Shown here one piece after another: positions 25,821-35,455 of a stretch of 64,000 bases of DNA. The notes beneath the pieces were generated by a model that made no database searches, was not told the origin of the DNA, and saw nothing but the letters and a program-made list of their open reading frames with translations. Position 1 is the stretch's first letter, and each line of letters starts with the position of its first letter. The DNA comes from CAKZQX01 sp034435975 (lineage in GTDB: Bacteria; Chloroflexota; Chloroflexia; Chloroflexales; Chloroflexaceae), in the NCBI GenBank assembly GCA_034435975.1, contig DAOTWD010000032.1, positions 11,798 to 75,797 on the forward strand, in the 5' to 3' direction. The position numbers and the translations under genes are program-made.

Positions 25821-25921
25821 TCCCATAGTATCATCAACGACAGGCATCGTTTCGCCCTTCTCTGTATAATGTGGCTAAGGTTCCATCACATACGCATACG
25901 GTAGTGCCAGTACATAGTCCG

Positions 25922-26347
25922 TTATTCAGCTGCGAACGGCCCGATCTGCTGCTCAAGGCGGACTAATTCGGCATAGAAGCCCGCAAAATTCTCGACACCA
26001 CTGAGCATCGCTACCTTCTGCTGATCACGTGCATCCGGATCCAGGAGTGCCCGATACGTCTGTAATCCCTGATCCATCGCCGCCAGAAATGCTTGATGCA
26101 CCGCCTGACAGACTGGTGGTACCGATAATTGCTGTGCCGTGTCGCGAATAGCCTCTAGCCGCGTCGCAAGGGGCAATACCGGTGGTGGCTGATTTTCCTC
26201 ACCCGTAGCTTCTGCTTTGAATGCATGCGATGCATGCTGGCTTTCAGTATGCCACAGCTTTAACAGTGCCGTCGCTGCGCCTAGATAGGCGACAATCATC
26301 GGATCAGTCGGTTGATCCGGTTGATCGGATCGAGCCATCGACACCAT
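25922..26347 (-). CDS. Conserved-looking small protein, unknown function
   Basis: 141 residues, predicted mostly alpha-helical and acidic, with no membrane segment and no motif I recognise. Long amphipathic stretches such as 'ATRLEAIRDTAQQLSVPPVC' and 'VENFAGFYAELVRLEQQIGP' suggest a small helical bundle. ATG 26347 has AAGGA upstream. It starts 12 bp after the stop of the PH-domain membrane protein gene and is transcribed in the same direction, so the two form an operon. No function is proposed. Confidence 0.6.
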   Translation of the reverse strand: MVSMARSDQPDQPTDPMIVAYLGAATALLKLWHTESQHASHAFKAEATGEENQPPPVLPLATRLEAIRDTAQQLSVPPVCQAVHQAFLAAMDQGLQTYRALLDPDARDQQKVAMLSGVENFAGFYAELVRLEQQIGPFAAE

Positions 26348-26358
26348 ACGGTTTCCTT

Positions 26359-26937
26359 CTATCGCAATTCTCCTGCGCGCTCAGTCATTCCCTCCTCCGT
26401 CATAGCACGGAGTGCATGCTGGCTACGCTTATCGTTGAGTGCTTCCATAAAGGCACGCGGACGGGCCGGGCTAATGATCAGAGAGGTTGTCCTCTGCCGT
26501 GCCACGGCCACCAGTCGCTCACGGTTGGTAGCGAGAAAGAACGCCTCGCCGTAGGGATCGAGACGGAATGGCCCTTGGTAGCCAAACACGCCTGGATTGA
26601 AGGCAAAGCGTAGTCCGGCACGAGGCATACCGGCCAGCGCTGGTGCCAAAGAAACCCCCGTGATTCGCGTAAAAGGGATGTCAAGCGTGCGCCACCAGCG
26701 CCGCTGAATGCGCAGTCGATCATCTTCAACGATATATGCGAGTGGTTGTGCCGCATAGGCCAGCAGTAGAAACAGAGCGATAGACACCGCCACAGCAGTC
26801 GGAATCAATAGTCCACCCCACCGCAGATTACTCAAATAGGCAAACAGGAGCGGCAGCGTGAGCAACCCGCCCAGATAAGCGATGCCAATCGTAATCCGTT
26901 CCGCATAACTATCGAGTGGGGCAATCTCAAATTTCAT
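26359..26937 (-). CDS. Membrane protein with bacterial PH-like domain
   Basis: 192 residues. Two N-terminal membrane segments, 'ITIGIAYLGGLLTLPLLFAY' and 'IPTAVAVSIALFLLLAYAAQ', are followed by a beta-rich region: 'YIVEDDRLRIQRRWWRTLDI', 'PFTRITGVSLAP' and 'LIISPARPRAFMEAL'. This matches the layout of the bacterial PH-domain family (PF10882), whose members are membrane-anchored. The real cellular role of the family is unknown. ATG 26937 has AAGG just upstream. It is the first gene of a two-gene unit with 25922-26347. Confidence 0.7.
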   Translation of the reverse strand: MKFEIAPLDSYAERITIGIAYLGGLLTLPLLFAYLSNLRWGGLLIPTAVAVSIALFLLLAYAAQPLAYIVEDDRLRIQRRWWRTLDIPFTRITGVSLAPALAGMPRAGLRFAFNPGVFGYQGPFRLDPYGEAFFLATNRERLVAVARQRTTSLIISPARPRAFMEALNDKRSQHALRAMTEEGMTERAGELR

Positions 26938-27184
26938 ACCTTCAGCAACCAGGAAAAAAGGTTTGTTCGAGCGATCGTGCCTGTCCGGTCATAGTACGTC
27001 TTTGACGTTAAACCAGCATTTCCATTATAATCTATATTTAGGAGAGGGTGGTATGGGTAGACCAATTTTATCCTACCGGCAAAACCGGTAACGCATGCGG
27101 TCACATCAAATGAAGCAGGAATTTCAAACGTGAACGAAGTGTACGTTTGAGTACATTTGAACACATAGAAAGTAGCAGAACACG

Positions 27185-28054
27185 GTGTCAATCTTTAATC
27201 CACTGCCGGTTGAGCCAGCTTTTTTTAGCTGGCGTGGGCACCAGATCGCCAGCTATAGTGCTGGTGCCGGGCCAAAGGTATTGCTTCTTCACAGTATCAA
27301 CGCTGCGGCATCAGCTTTTGAGATGCGCAAACCTTTTGTGCAACTTCAGGATACCTTTCATACACACGCCATTGATCTGCTGGGGTATGGACGATCCGAT
27401 CGCCCCGCTCGCACCTACGTTGCCGGTGACTATGTTGATCTGATTGCGCACACCCTGCAACAGATGGGATCCGGCACAACACTCATTGCCAGTTCACTCA
27501 GTGCCGCGTATGCGGTGCGGGCCACGCGCCAGAATTCCGAACTGGTACAGGCGCTGGTGCTGGTTTGTCCGGCAGGGATCGAGCAACTGGCTCAACCCCC
27601 TGGTGCAGCGAACTGGATTGCCTATCGCAGTGTCCGTGGTGCCCCTGGTCGATTGATCTTTGGCGCACTGACGACGCGCCGTGCTGTACGCTTTTTCCTT
27701 GAACGGGAGGGCTATGCCCGGCGCAGTAGTGTTACCCCAGACACGCTGGAGGGGTTTTATCAGGCCACGCAGCACCCTGGTGCTAGATATGCGCCTCTGT
27801 GCTTTGTGACCGGATTACTCAACTGCAATATTGTCGATGACTTTGCCGCCCTGACTCAACCTATCCTCATCGTGTGGGGTCGTCAGGCAACGACGACCCC
27901 AGTGCGCCAGGCCGATGCGTTCCTGGCGCGTAACTCTCAGGCGAAGCTATGTGTAGTCGATAACGCATCGTTGCTGGTTCAGGACGAACAACCCGAGATG
28001 TTCAATGGATTGGTACGTGAGTTTCTGACGGTGCCGGCCCTTGAGTCAACGTAG
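27185..28054 (+). CDS. Alpha/beta-hydrolase-fold protein lacking the catalytic His
   Basis: 289 residues from GTG 27185. The fold is clear: 'GAGPKVLLLHSINAAASAFE', 'AIDLLGYGRSDRP', nucleophile elbow 'LIASSLSAAYAVRA' with Ser104, and 'QPILIVWGRQATTTPV'. The usual GHSxG elbow reads ASSLS, and near the C-terminus the motif that normally carries the catalytic His (NxGHxxxxEQPE) reads 'DNASLLVQDEQPE', with Leu in the His position. Ordinary hydrolase activity is therefore doubtful; it could be a binding protein or use different chemistry. It is convergent with the zinc-binding protein gene, their ends overlapping by nine bases. Confidence 0.8.
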   Translation: MSIFNPLPVEPAFFSWRGHQIASYSAGAGPKVLLLHSINAAASAFEMRKPFVQLQDTFHTHAIDLLGYGRSDRPARTYVAGDYVDLIAHTLQQMGSGTTLIASSLSAAYAVRATRQNSELVQALVLVCPAGIEQLAQPPGAANWIAYRSVRGAPGRLIFGALTTRRAVRFFLEREGYARRSSVTPDTLEGFYQATQHPGARYAPLCFVTGLLNCNIVDDFAALTQPILIVWGRQATTTPVRQADAFLARNSQAKLCVVDNASLLVQDEQPEMFNGLVREFLTVPALEST

Positions 28055-28258
28055 TTCGCGCAGCTCAATCGGGTCTTCACGTGGTTCACAGACGCCACAA
28101 AAGAGCGCTCTGGCAGTGACAATGGCTTTGTGGATGTTCTTCTGGTCACGATAGAGCGCCACAATATGTGGCATTTCCTGTGCATGATCCCGACATACAG
28201 CACGCCCACAAAAAATACATGTACCATGCGCCGGACGTTCACAGTGCCAGCAGTTCAT
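28046..28258 (-). CDS. Small zinc-binding protein (DUF2180-like)
   Basis: 70 residues from ATG 28258, chosen because AGAGGA lies six bases upstream. It begins 'MNCWHCERPAHGTCIFCGRA' and continues 'VCRDHAQEMPHIV'. Cysteines at 3, 6, 14, 17 and 22 with His25 form a cross-braced zinc site. A further CxxC (C54, C57) in 'LFCGVCEP' lies near the end. The pattern resembles DUF2180/B-box-like zinc proteins of archaea and Chloroflexota, whose function is unknown. It overlaps the end of the convergent hydrolase-fold gene by nine bases. Confidence 0.78.
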   Translation of the reverse strand: MNCWHCERPAHGTCIFCGRAVCRDHAQEMPHIVALYRDQKNIHKAIVTARALFCGVCEPREDPIELRELR

Positions 28259-28454
28259 ACTATTCCTCTTATAATCACATTCGTAGCGGTTCTGGTACCA
28301 GGCAGTCAATCAGACCACCAATCGTTCCACGCCGGTGCCGACGCAGAACGTCGGCACCAGAGCATTTGCAACAACTAGGACGATGCGAATCTTTCCAGTG
28401 GTATGAACGCAATCTCTCTGAATCGGTACCAGTTCCTGACACTCCCACCATTAC

Positions 28455-31400
28455 CTAACGTCGGATCAATGGGAGATACACAAAACTCCCTCTTTTAAAG
28501 CGTACCTGGGCCGTATCCAGCGATGTATCAAGATTGGCTGCGCTAGAATTGACGACAACCACTTTGTTGGTGACAATTTCGTCCTCTTCACCATCAACCG
28601 CGCGTACACGAAACCGTAGCAATCGCACACCCGGAACCCGTTGTTGATCTTCATTGGTTTCGGCCTTTGGTACACGCAAATCGTTCCAGGTTAACCGATT
28701 ACCATCCTGGGTCGGTCTGGCGGTATCACCTATTGGTGCCACAAAGGTCAGATTGGGTGGTAACTGATCTTCAAGAGATACCCGTAGCTCAGACGATTCC
28801 GTATTGACAATCGAGATCTGATACGCAAACTCCTCGCCGACTGAGACTTGCTCCCGGTCAGCCATCTTCGCCAGCGCCGGTTGGGGCGGACACATGCGGA
28901 TGATTGGATCCAGTACGCCGTCTTTGAGCGGGATGGCACCATTCGGGCTGGTAGTGGTTACTTTTGTTGGCAGATCATGCCAGACCTGCCCGACTTCCAG
29001 TTCACCTTCTAACACTACCAGCGCCGAAGTTTCGTTAGTTCCTTTAGCCGGAACCGTGAGATTTTGCCAGACCACCAGCGTGTCACCATTCTCGGCCTGG
29101 CGTATTGTTGGTGCAGGTGTAGTTCCCATTGGACGTACAAACTTCAGACCAAGCGGCAACGTGACGGACACGGTCGTGCTTTCATAGCTGATGTCATTGG
29201 TGTTAATCAGTGAGAGTTGGTAGATTGGTCGATCACCAGGGGTGGCACATGTATCAGCATTGAGCAACCGTGGTTCAGCGGTATGCAGCGGTTCGACGTT
29301 GACATCAACATAGGCAAAGCTAATTTGCTCCCCCCTGAAGTTACTACAAATACCGTTGCCAGCGCCACCTGCTGGTATGGCTTCAAGCAAATCAGGCGCA
29401 GTTGCCATTATCCAGTTACGGTTATAACGCTCAAGGTCATTCGAGTCACATGCCTGCACTGCCTGCACAGGTTTGCGCAAACTCAAGACCGTATTGCCCG
29501 TGCGTGCCACAAAGGTAATCTTTGCTGTACGGTTGGCCTGGATCGAAGGGATGACCCAGGTCAACTGGATGCGCTCATCCTCCAGTTTCTCTTGCTGAGG
29601 AGGATTTGTTACATCACCGGCACCGGTCATGCTCACAAAGGTAAAACCCGGTGGCAAAATATCGATCACCGTCACGTTGTTAATCGCATCGGCGCGATTG
29701 TTATTCTTAACCTCCAGCGTATAGGTGATCCGATCTTGCAAGCTGGCACGTTGGCGATCAACCTTCTTCGAGTATTCGATACGATTCGTGCCACAGTTGA
29801 GTTGCACGACGCCGATCGCAGGGGGAATCTGGCGCACAACATAGGTGTCGCGCCCACTCTTAAACTGAAACATTAGTTCGTTTACATATTTCGCCGTCTT
29901 ACATTCATCAGGTAATCGGGTGACAATCACTGCCTCCAGGCTGCCACCAGGTGGTACACGGCGCAACGGCCACTCGAGGATATTGCCATCCTGCCGGGTT
30001 GGCTGCGCGTAGCCACTTTCCTGACGGACATAGACGAATTTATCCAACGGATCGTACAGCCCCATTTCATGAGTTTCTGACGACTGATTGGTAAGTTTGA
30101 GCTTGAACGTGATGGTATCTCCCTGAATTCTGGTCTGGGGCTTGTCAGGTATCTTCTCCAGGTTGATTTCTGGATTTATCCTGACACAAACACTGCTGCT
30201 GGTGACACTAATACGCTCTTCACCACTCCGTAGTTCGACCTTGTTGCAGTAATCGACAAATTCGAATCCATCGACGCGTAGTTCGTAACGCAGGGTAAGT
30301 TTCTCACCGCGGGGAACCGTAATGTTGTTCCAGATAATAACGCCACCATTCTTATTATCATCAACCGAGTCCGGTTCACGATTGATCCCATCCAGGGTGG
30401 CGCTGCCTCTGACGTAACTGAACTTAGCGGGTAATGTTCGGTGTGAAGGCAGATTGTCAATTACAGTGACATTATCGGCATCGGCTGACCCTGTGTTCTC
30501 GATCTCGATAAGATAGGCATAATTCTGGCCTTTTTTCACGTATGACTCGCCACTCTCAGAGAATTTCCCAACGCTAAGGCGCGGTACGAGATTCACGCGC
30601 CCACCGGTCGTTTTAACACATGCCAGTGGTACAGCGGAAGTACCAGAAACCAGTTGTCCTACACCAGTACCTCGAGCGATGGTTCGACTATAACCCCCGA
30701 TCACCCGAAGAGAGAATGATGCCTCAGTTGGAGCGGTGATCGTTCCAGGCGGAATATCCAGGTTCCAGCGGATCTCGCCGCCAGGTTGAGCCGCTGAAGA
30801 TGGTGCCTGGGCCGGGCTGGGCGTGGCTGAATTAGGGACATAGAACGCATTTGACTGGATCGTATAGATCAGTTGCGATCCAGTGATCGGTTTATCGTAA
30901 AAGTTCTGTACAACAATTGTTAACATGGCTTCGTTGCCATAAACCGTAGAACGTGGTTCCGCAGTTATCGACTTGATCTCGAGCGGATTGGCAACCACAA
31001 TGTCAGCACGTTTACCCTTGACGTCATAGCGCTCGTTCGCATTCCTGAATGGCATTTGATCACTGGTAACGCTGTAGTTCTGGTTGCGAATGAACCCACA
31101 ACCGTCGTTCACGTTGAGTTTTCTGAACCGTACGCGAAACTGCTGCGCACTATTCGGTTGTAGTGGCCCGGCAATGCGCCATGTCAATGTTCCTTTCTGC
31201 GTATCCAGTTCGGGATTCCCGTCGCCATCGGCTGGTACATATGCACTCCCAGCCGGCAGGGTATCAACCAGAACGATGTTGGTGGCTGCACGTGCATCGG
31301 CTCGAACCTGTCCATCGATCACATCTCCCGGCCCATTGGCATTGCCCACGGTGATGATAAAATCACCGGTATCAAGCGGGTAGATCCTTTCTGGTGTCTC

Positions 31401-32186
31401 GGGTGCCCGTTCCTTTACCAGATAGAAGATCGGGCCAACAACCAGCGCATTCGCCGTATTTTCGCTAATAATCTGGTTGTTGATCACCAGTTGCCCTGAT
31501 CCCGCCGGGCGCACAGGCTCTTTGCCTGACTCGGAGTAGGCTTCAGGCATTGTACGTAGACGTACTGAGAAACGCCCGCTCTGACCTGGTGCCAGATCGC
31601 CAATACGGTACTCGTAGTTTCGGATCTTCTCGACTGTTGAACCACTACTGGATATGATATTGCATTCATTGTCACAGTATTGCCAATTGCCACGCCTGGC
31701 GATTGGATCGAAGCGCGACCAGGTGGCACGTACAACCACACCAGATGCTACCTGTGATCCAGTGTTGGTATACACATACGTGTAGGTAATCTGGCCATTT
31801 TCTGTACCTAGATTTTCACTGCGAATCTGATCGGGTGTCACCAGTACACTGAGTTGCACAACACCCTGGCGATTACGAGTTATCGGGAAATCGTCGATGA
31901 AGCCAGGTTCGCTGCCGTCTCCGGTTGTGTCGGTCAAACCAGAATCGGTCTCCTGGTCGGTAGGAGTTGCAGGTATGATCGGTGTTCTTTCGTCGGGGGT
32001 GGGAACGACCAGCGTGACGCCGTTTTCATCAGGGAAGGCGTCCGGGTCAACAACTTCGAACTCTGGCGTTGGTGTAGGATCTTGAGCGGTCGTGGTAAAC
32101 GGCACCAGTGCCATCAACATAAACAACATGGTCAACAGGGTAATCTGACGATACCAATGACCAGCCTGACCAGAGCATGCTTTCAC
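28455..32186 (-). CDS. Large surface protein with DUF11-type repeats and C-terminal YLPLI
   Basis: 1243 residues from GTG 32186 with AAGGAG nine bases upstream. The signal peptide 'ITLLTMLFMLMALVPFTTTA' is followed by a Pro/Thr/Asp-rich stretch. The bulk is a series of DUF11-like ('conserved repeat') beta-sandwich domains with typical strings: 'VLVDTLPAGSAYVPADGDG', 'DNVTVIDNLPSHRTLPAKFS', 'NNVTVIDILPPGFTFVSMTG' and 'LEDQLPPNLTFVAP'. Such domains build stalk-like surface proteins. The protein ends 'GSFVYLPLIRR', a motif also near the end of the protein at the right window edge. No LPXTG or PEP-CTERM signal is present. It is transcribed alone. Confidence 0.85.
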   Translation of the reverse strand: MKACSGQAGHWYRQITLLTMLFMLMALVPFTTTAQDPTPTPEFEVVDPDAFPDENGVTLVVPTPDERTPIIPATPTDQETDSGLTDTTGDGSEPGFIDDFPITRNRQGVVQLSVLVTPDQIRSENLGTENGQITYTYVYTNTGSQVASGVVVRATWSRFDPIARRGNWQYCDNECNIISSSGSTVEKIRNYEYRIGDLAPGQSGRFSVRLRTMPEAYSESGKEPVRPAGSGQLVINNQIISENTANALVVGPIFYLVKERAPETPERIYPLDTGDFIITVGNANGPGDVIDGQVRADARAATNIVLVDTLPAGSAYVPADGDGNPELDTQKGTLTWRIAGPLQPNSAQQFRVRFRKLNVNDGCGFIRNQNYSVTSDQMPFRNANERYDVKGKRADIVVANPLEIKSITAEPRSTVYGNEAMLTIVVQNFYDKPITGSQLIYTIQSNAFYVPNSATPSPAQAPSSAAQPGGEIRWNLDIPPGTITAPTEASFSLRVIGGYSRTIARGTGVGQLVSGTSAVPLACVKTTGGRVNLVPRLSVGKFSESGESYVKKGQNYAYLIEIENTGSADADNVTVIDNLPSHRTLPAKFSYVRGSATLDGINREPDSVDDNKNGGVIIWNNITVPRGEKLTLRYELRVDGFEFVDYCNKVELRSGEERISVTSSSVCVRINPEINLEKIPDKPQTRIQGDTITFKLKLTNQSSETHEMGLYDPLDKFVYVRQESGYAQPTRQDGNILEWPLRRVPPGGSLEAVIVTRLPDECKTAKYVNELMFQFKSGRDTYVVRQIPPAIGVVQLNCGTNRIEYSKKVDRQRASLQDRITYTLEVKNNNRADAINNVTVIDILPPGFTFVSMTGAGDVTNPPQQEKLEDERIQLTWVIPSIQANRTAKITFVARTGNTVLSLRKPVQAVQACDSNDLERYNRNWIMATAPDLLEAIPAGGAGNGICSNFRGEQISFAYVDVNVEPLHTAEPRLLNADTCATPGDRPIYQLSLINTNDISYESTTVSVTLPLGLKFVRPMGTTPAPTIRQAENGDTLVVWQNLTVPAKGTNETSALVVLEGELEVGQVWHDLPTKVTTTSPNGAIPLKDGVLDPIIRMCPPQPALAKMADREQVSVGEEFAYQISIVNTESSELRVSLEDQLPPNLTFVAPIGDTARPTQDGNRLTWNDLRVPKAETNEDQQRVPGVRLLRFRVRAVDGEEDEIVTNKVVVVNSSAANLDTSLDTAQVRFKRGSFVYLPLIRR

Positions 32187-32500
32187 AATACAATCTCCTT
32201 AATTACGCTGTGATTGATGCAAGATCTTCACCCAGTTTATGCCATGCATCATCAGCCTGGTGGGTAATGTGTATCTCGGAGTGATGTTCATGTTGCCACA
32301 CGATGCGCAGCAGTTTGCTGTGAACCAGGAATATTCGCTCCTTGATTACAACCTGTGCTGACGGTTTGATCATCAGGCTCGATGACGTGATCGTATACGA
32401 TCCTGGGTGACCATCGTCACAACATTATAACCCGATTACGTATCCCATACTGACTATAGCATCTCGTCATACATATGTGAATAGGAGAAAAGGACTAAAT
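32187..32500. other. Gap of 314 bases without a gene
   Basis: Upstream region of the large surface protein gene. It is AT-richer than the neighbours, with gtgatcgtatacgatcctggg near 32389 forming a short imperfect palindrome (gatcgtatacgatc, perfect over 14 bp). No ORF of substance is present. It probably holds the promoter of the surface protein gene. Confidence 0.5.
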
Positions 32501-34492
32501 TTACTCCTTTTCAACCTCGATTGTCCCGACGATCAGCGGTGGGCTATCTGCCACCTGGCTGCGTTCATCGGTAGCATAGGCTTCGCTATGACCCGAATGA
32601 TACCAGGCCACCTTCCAGGTATAACGACCGGGATCTATATCAGGAGGAATCTGCACATCAAATGTCTCGCGTATGATATGATCCGATGCCCATTCCATAG
32701 TCGGGAGTAATACATAGGTTGGTAGGTGAACCATACGGGTGTGGTCAATACCGTCAAGCCAGCTCACCGCAACATAGCGTTCGTTTAGCGGTTCGCTACG
32801 AGTGCGTTGCCATTCAAAGGTCACCCGCCAGCGGCGCCTGCCGAGCGGCTCGATCTCTGTACCAACGAGCGCGATCGGGCCAGCAACGTCGGTGGAGAGG
32901 GCTGGCTTATGCGCATCGAGAACGTCCACCTGTTGCAGCAGGGCCGCCGCTGGTGGAGCATTGCGCTGAAACAATAGTAATCCATCGCGCATCGTAACCA
33001 GTGCAAAATCGGGATCGTCTAACACCTGCACAATCTCGCGTATCTCATAGGTGATTCCGCCCGCAACCCGGTTGTCAGTCACCCGACGATAATCAAACAA
33101 TGCATCGGCCAGCACATAGTCAACCTGGGGCAGAATCGCGGGAAACCGCCATCCACCGGGATCATCGGGATAGCGTACCACGTACAGTGTTTCACGATTG
33201 ACCAGATGAGAAGCCAGAAAGACAGAGGTAGCGATGGCCGCGTCTGGTGGTATGACTTCTCTCAGAAACCGATCTTTCATCCGATCGCGGTCTGTGCGAC
33301 CATAGCCCGAACTATCCAGTCCATATCCAGGCACCTTCATCCAGAATAAGGGATTGAGCGGGGTATCGACAAAGGCGATGTTGAAGATAATAACGATCCC
33401 CAGGTTTAAGCCCAGGTCGCCCTGCCAGCTACGGCCCTTTTTGCGCTGAACAGGTGCTGCGCTGGAACGCTCGGACATACGCGTGACGCCCGCAATAGCC
33501 GCCATAAGAATGAACGGCACGACGATCGCATAGTGATGATAGCGAAAATCGTAGACACCACCTGGCCCGGTTGAGAGGAGTACGGCCGCGGCGACGGGCA
33601 TACCAGGTAACAACCAATACCAACCGCGCCAGCTTACCAGCAGCACAGGCGCAAAGACGATAAGCGCATTGATCAGGCGTTGATCCCATGTGGCCGCGAT
33701 CTCTTGTAAACGACCAAAATAGAACGTGATATAGTTTAGCCCGCGATGCACGTCTGAGGTTGCGGCTGTTGTGAACAGGGGGCGGATGACCAGAAAAGCC
33801 ACGGCCCCATATACCATGGCGCTGATGCTGGTGATCCATCCGATGCCGCGTTCACCATAGAGCCACCAGATGAGCAGACCGAGTACAGCGACAGGTAATG
33901 CGACATAGAACTTACAACTCAGGGCCAGGATCGTAAACAGCCCATAGCTGCGCCAGGCACGCCGATCCAGCGCATCGAGCGCAAACAGCAGCAGTGGCAT
34001 CGCCAGCGTGTCGCCATGCAGATCAAAGAGGACACTGGTCTGCGCCGTGGGATAGAGCAGGTAGATCAATGCGAGGCAGCGGGCGGCAAACACGCTGTGC
34101 GTATGGCGCAAGGTCATCCAATAGACGGGTAGTGCGCCCAGCACAAACAGCACCGCCTGGATAATCAGCAACAGCCGTGGATCGGGCCAGAGCATATAGG
34201 GCACGGCCAGCAAAAAATAGAACCACTCCACGTGAAAGGCCAGCCGACTGGTCGGGCCAGAAGCAGCCGTGTACACCAGCGGTTGTCCCCATTGTACACT
34301 GGCTATCGCCTGAGCCATATTGCCCAGATCGAGCATTCCCGCATTGTAGCCCTGGTAGCGGGCGATACTGAGCCAGGTGAGCATTGTACCGACGCCGAGG
34401 ATGGCCCCCCACAGCATGCGATCAACACGGCGCTGCATCTGCACTGTATGATGGGCAACGGCCTTAGATGATGGTTGAGCTTTCGCTGTCAT
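32501..34492 (-). CDS. DUF2079-family polytopic membrane protein
   Basis: 663 residues. The N-terminal ~400 residues contain about ten membrane segments and the family pattern: 'NAGMLDLGNMAQAIASVQWG' and 'HVEWFYFLLAVPYMLWPDPR'. Asp and His residues in the outer loops are as in GT-C enzymes. The C-terminal ~230 residues are soluble and beta-rich ('RRWRVTFEWQRTRSEPLNER', 'DIDPGRYTWKVAWYHSGHSE'), probably exposed outside. DUF2079 proteins are widely thought to be GT-C-like transferases using polyprenyl-phosphate sugars, but this is not established for most members. It is the last gene of a tight operon (gaps 10 and 8 bp) with the UPF0104 and DPM1-like genes. Confidence 0.82.
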   Translation of the reverse strand: MTAKAQPSSKAVAHHTVQMQRRVDRMLWGAILGVGTMLTWLSIARYQGYNAGMLDLGNMAQAIASVQWGQPLVYTAASGPTSRLAFHVEWFYFLLAVPYMLWPDPRLLLIIQAVLFVLGALPVYWMTLRHTHSVFAARCLALIYLLYPTAQTSVLFDLHGDTLAMPLLLFALDALDRRAWRSYGLFTILALSCKFYVALPVAVLGLLIWWLYGERGIGWITSISAMVYGAVAFLVIRPLFTTAATSDVHRGLNYITFYFGRLQEIAATWDQRLINALIVFAPVLLVSWRGWYWLLPGMPVAAAVLLSTGPGGVYDFRYHHYAIVVPFILMAAIAGVTRMSERSSAAPVQRKKGRSWQGDLGLNLGIVIIFNIAFVDTPLNPLFWMKVPGYGLDSSGYGRTDRDRMKDRFLREVIPPDAAIATSVFLASHLVNRETLYVVRYPDDPGGWRFPAILPQVDYVLADALFDYRRVTDNRVAGGITYEIREIVQVLDDPDFALVTMRDGLLLFQRNAPPAAALLQQVDVLDAHKPALSTDVAGPIALVGTEIEPLGRRRWRVTFEWQRTRSEPLNERYVAVSWLDGIDHTRMVHLPTYVLLPTMEWASDHIIRETFDVQIPPDIDPGRYTWKVAWYHSGHSEAYATDERSQVADSPPLIVGTIEVEKE

Positions 34493-34502
34493 TGATAGTC
34501 AC

Positions 34503-35447
34503 TCACGTTGTTGTCACAAAACGTCCATAGATCCATGCCACCAGTACGGCGAATAGTTCACCGAAGGTCATAACGAGACGAAACACCAGACTGCCCACAA
34601 TCGCAACCGGGAGCGGATAGAGTTGGGCCAGCAGGGCCACCAGGAGTGCTTCACGTACACCAAGGCCGCTGGGCGTTATAAAACTGAGGTAGCCAATGAC
34701 CCACGCCAGAGCAGCTGCGCCGATCAACAGTGGCAGGTGCGCGGGAGTGATCGGTGTGAGGCCCCACACAACGGTCACTAGCGCCAGACTCAATCCAAGT
34801 GTTGCGCAAGTATAGATGAACAGCAGAAATAACAAATCACGAAAGGTATAATGCCAGATCAGTTCGGGCCGGTTGAACCGTTGTGCGACCCACTGCAAAA
34901 CGGTACCAAAAATGCGCGGATGCAGCAAAGTTAGACCGATAGGTAAGAGAAGCAACAGCCACGTTTGTACACCGCGGAGGCTTACTGCAGTTTCCCAGAA
35001 GGGCAGGGTCACCCCAAACAGAACAAGTGCACCAAGTAATGCCAGCACCTGTTCTATACTGGCACTTGTTAGAACGTGGGTCGCTGATACTTGAAATCGT
35101 CCAGCCAGTGCTATGCGGCTTAAAATATGCCAGACATTACCAGGGACATACCGTGTAATCATCGACAGCAGCCAGATCCGTGCAGCCACCATCAGCGACA
35201 TCTCTCCAGTGTAACCACCAATATGGTGGAGCAAGAATGCCCAGCAGATAGCCATTCCGCCAGAATAGACTGTTCCCCACCCGATACTGACGCTAAAAGC
35301 CAGGAGGGAAATATTCCAGGGATAATTTTGTAATGTGCGTAACTGGCTGTGGAGAAAAAGCCCCCATGCTATAAATACCACGAGACCTAGTGATAGGCTC
35401 ACATACCGGGAATGAGCTATGTGCCGGAGAGAAGCACGAGTCTTCAT
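34503..35447 (-). CDS. UPF0104 / AglD-like membrane protein
   Basis: 314 residues, about eight membrane segments. Family features include 'YVPGNVWHILSRIALAGRFQ' near residues 95-114 and 'YLSFITPSGLGVREALLVALL' late in the protein (seen as 'LSFITPSGLGVREALLVAL'). These correspond to the conserved P-G and PGGxGxxE-like motifs of the lysylphosphatidylglycerol synthase transmembrane/UPF0104 family. In archaea AglD takes part in N-glycosylation, and other members modify or flip lipids. Here it lies between a polyprenyl-phosphate sugar synthase and a GT-C-like protein, so help in lipid-linked sugar handling is a reasonable inference. Confidence 0.82.
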   Translation of the reverse strand: MKTRASLRHIAHSRYVSLSLGLVVFIAWGLFLHSQLRTLQNYPWNISLLAFSVSIGWGTVYSGGMAICWAFLLHHIGGYTGEMSLMVAARIWLLSMITRYVPGNVWHILSRIALAGRFQVSATHVLTSASIEQVLALLGALVLFGVTLPFWETAVSLRGVQTWLLLLLPIGLTLLHPRIFGTVLQWVAQRFNRPELIWHYTFRDLLFLLFIYTCATLGLSLALVTVVWGLTPITPAHLPLLIGAAALAWVIGYLSFITPSGLGVREALLVALLAQLYPLPVAIVGSLVFRLVMTFGELFAVLVAWIYGRFVTTT

Positions 35448-35455
35448 TACACACT

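Noticed and set aside
29217..29876. 219-codon plus-strand ORF inside the DUF11-type gene
   Set aside because: Antisense shadow; the minus strand has a clear signal peptide and repeat domains.
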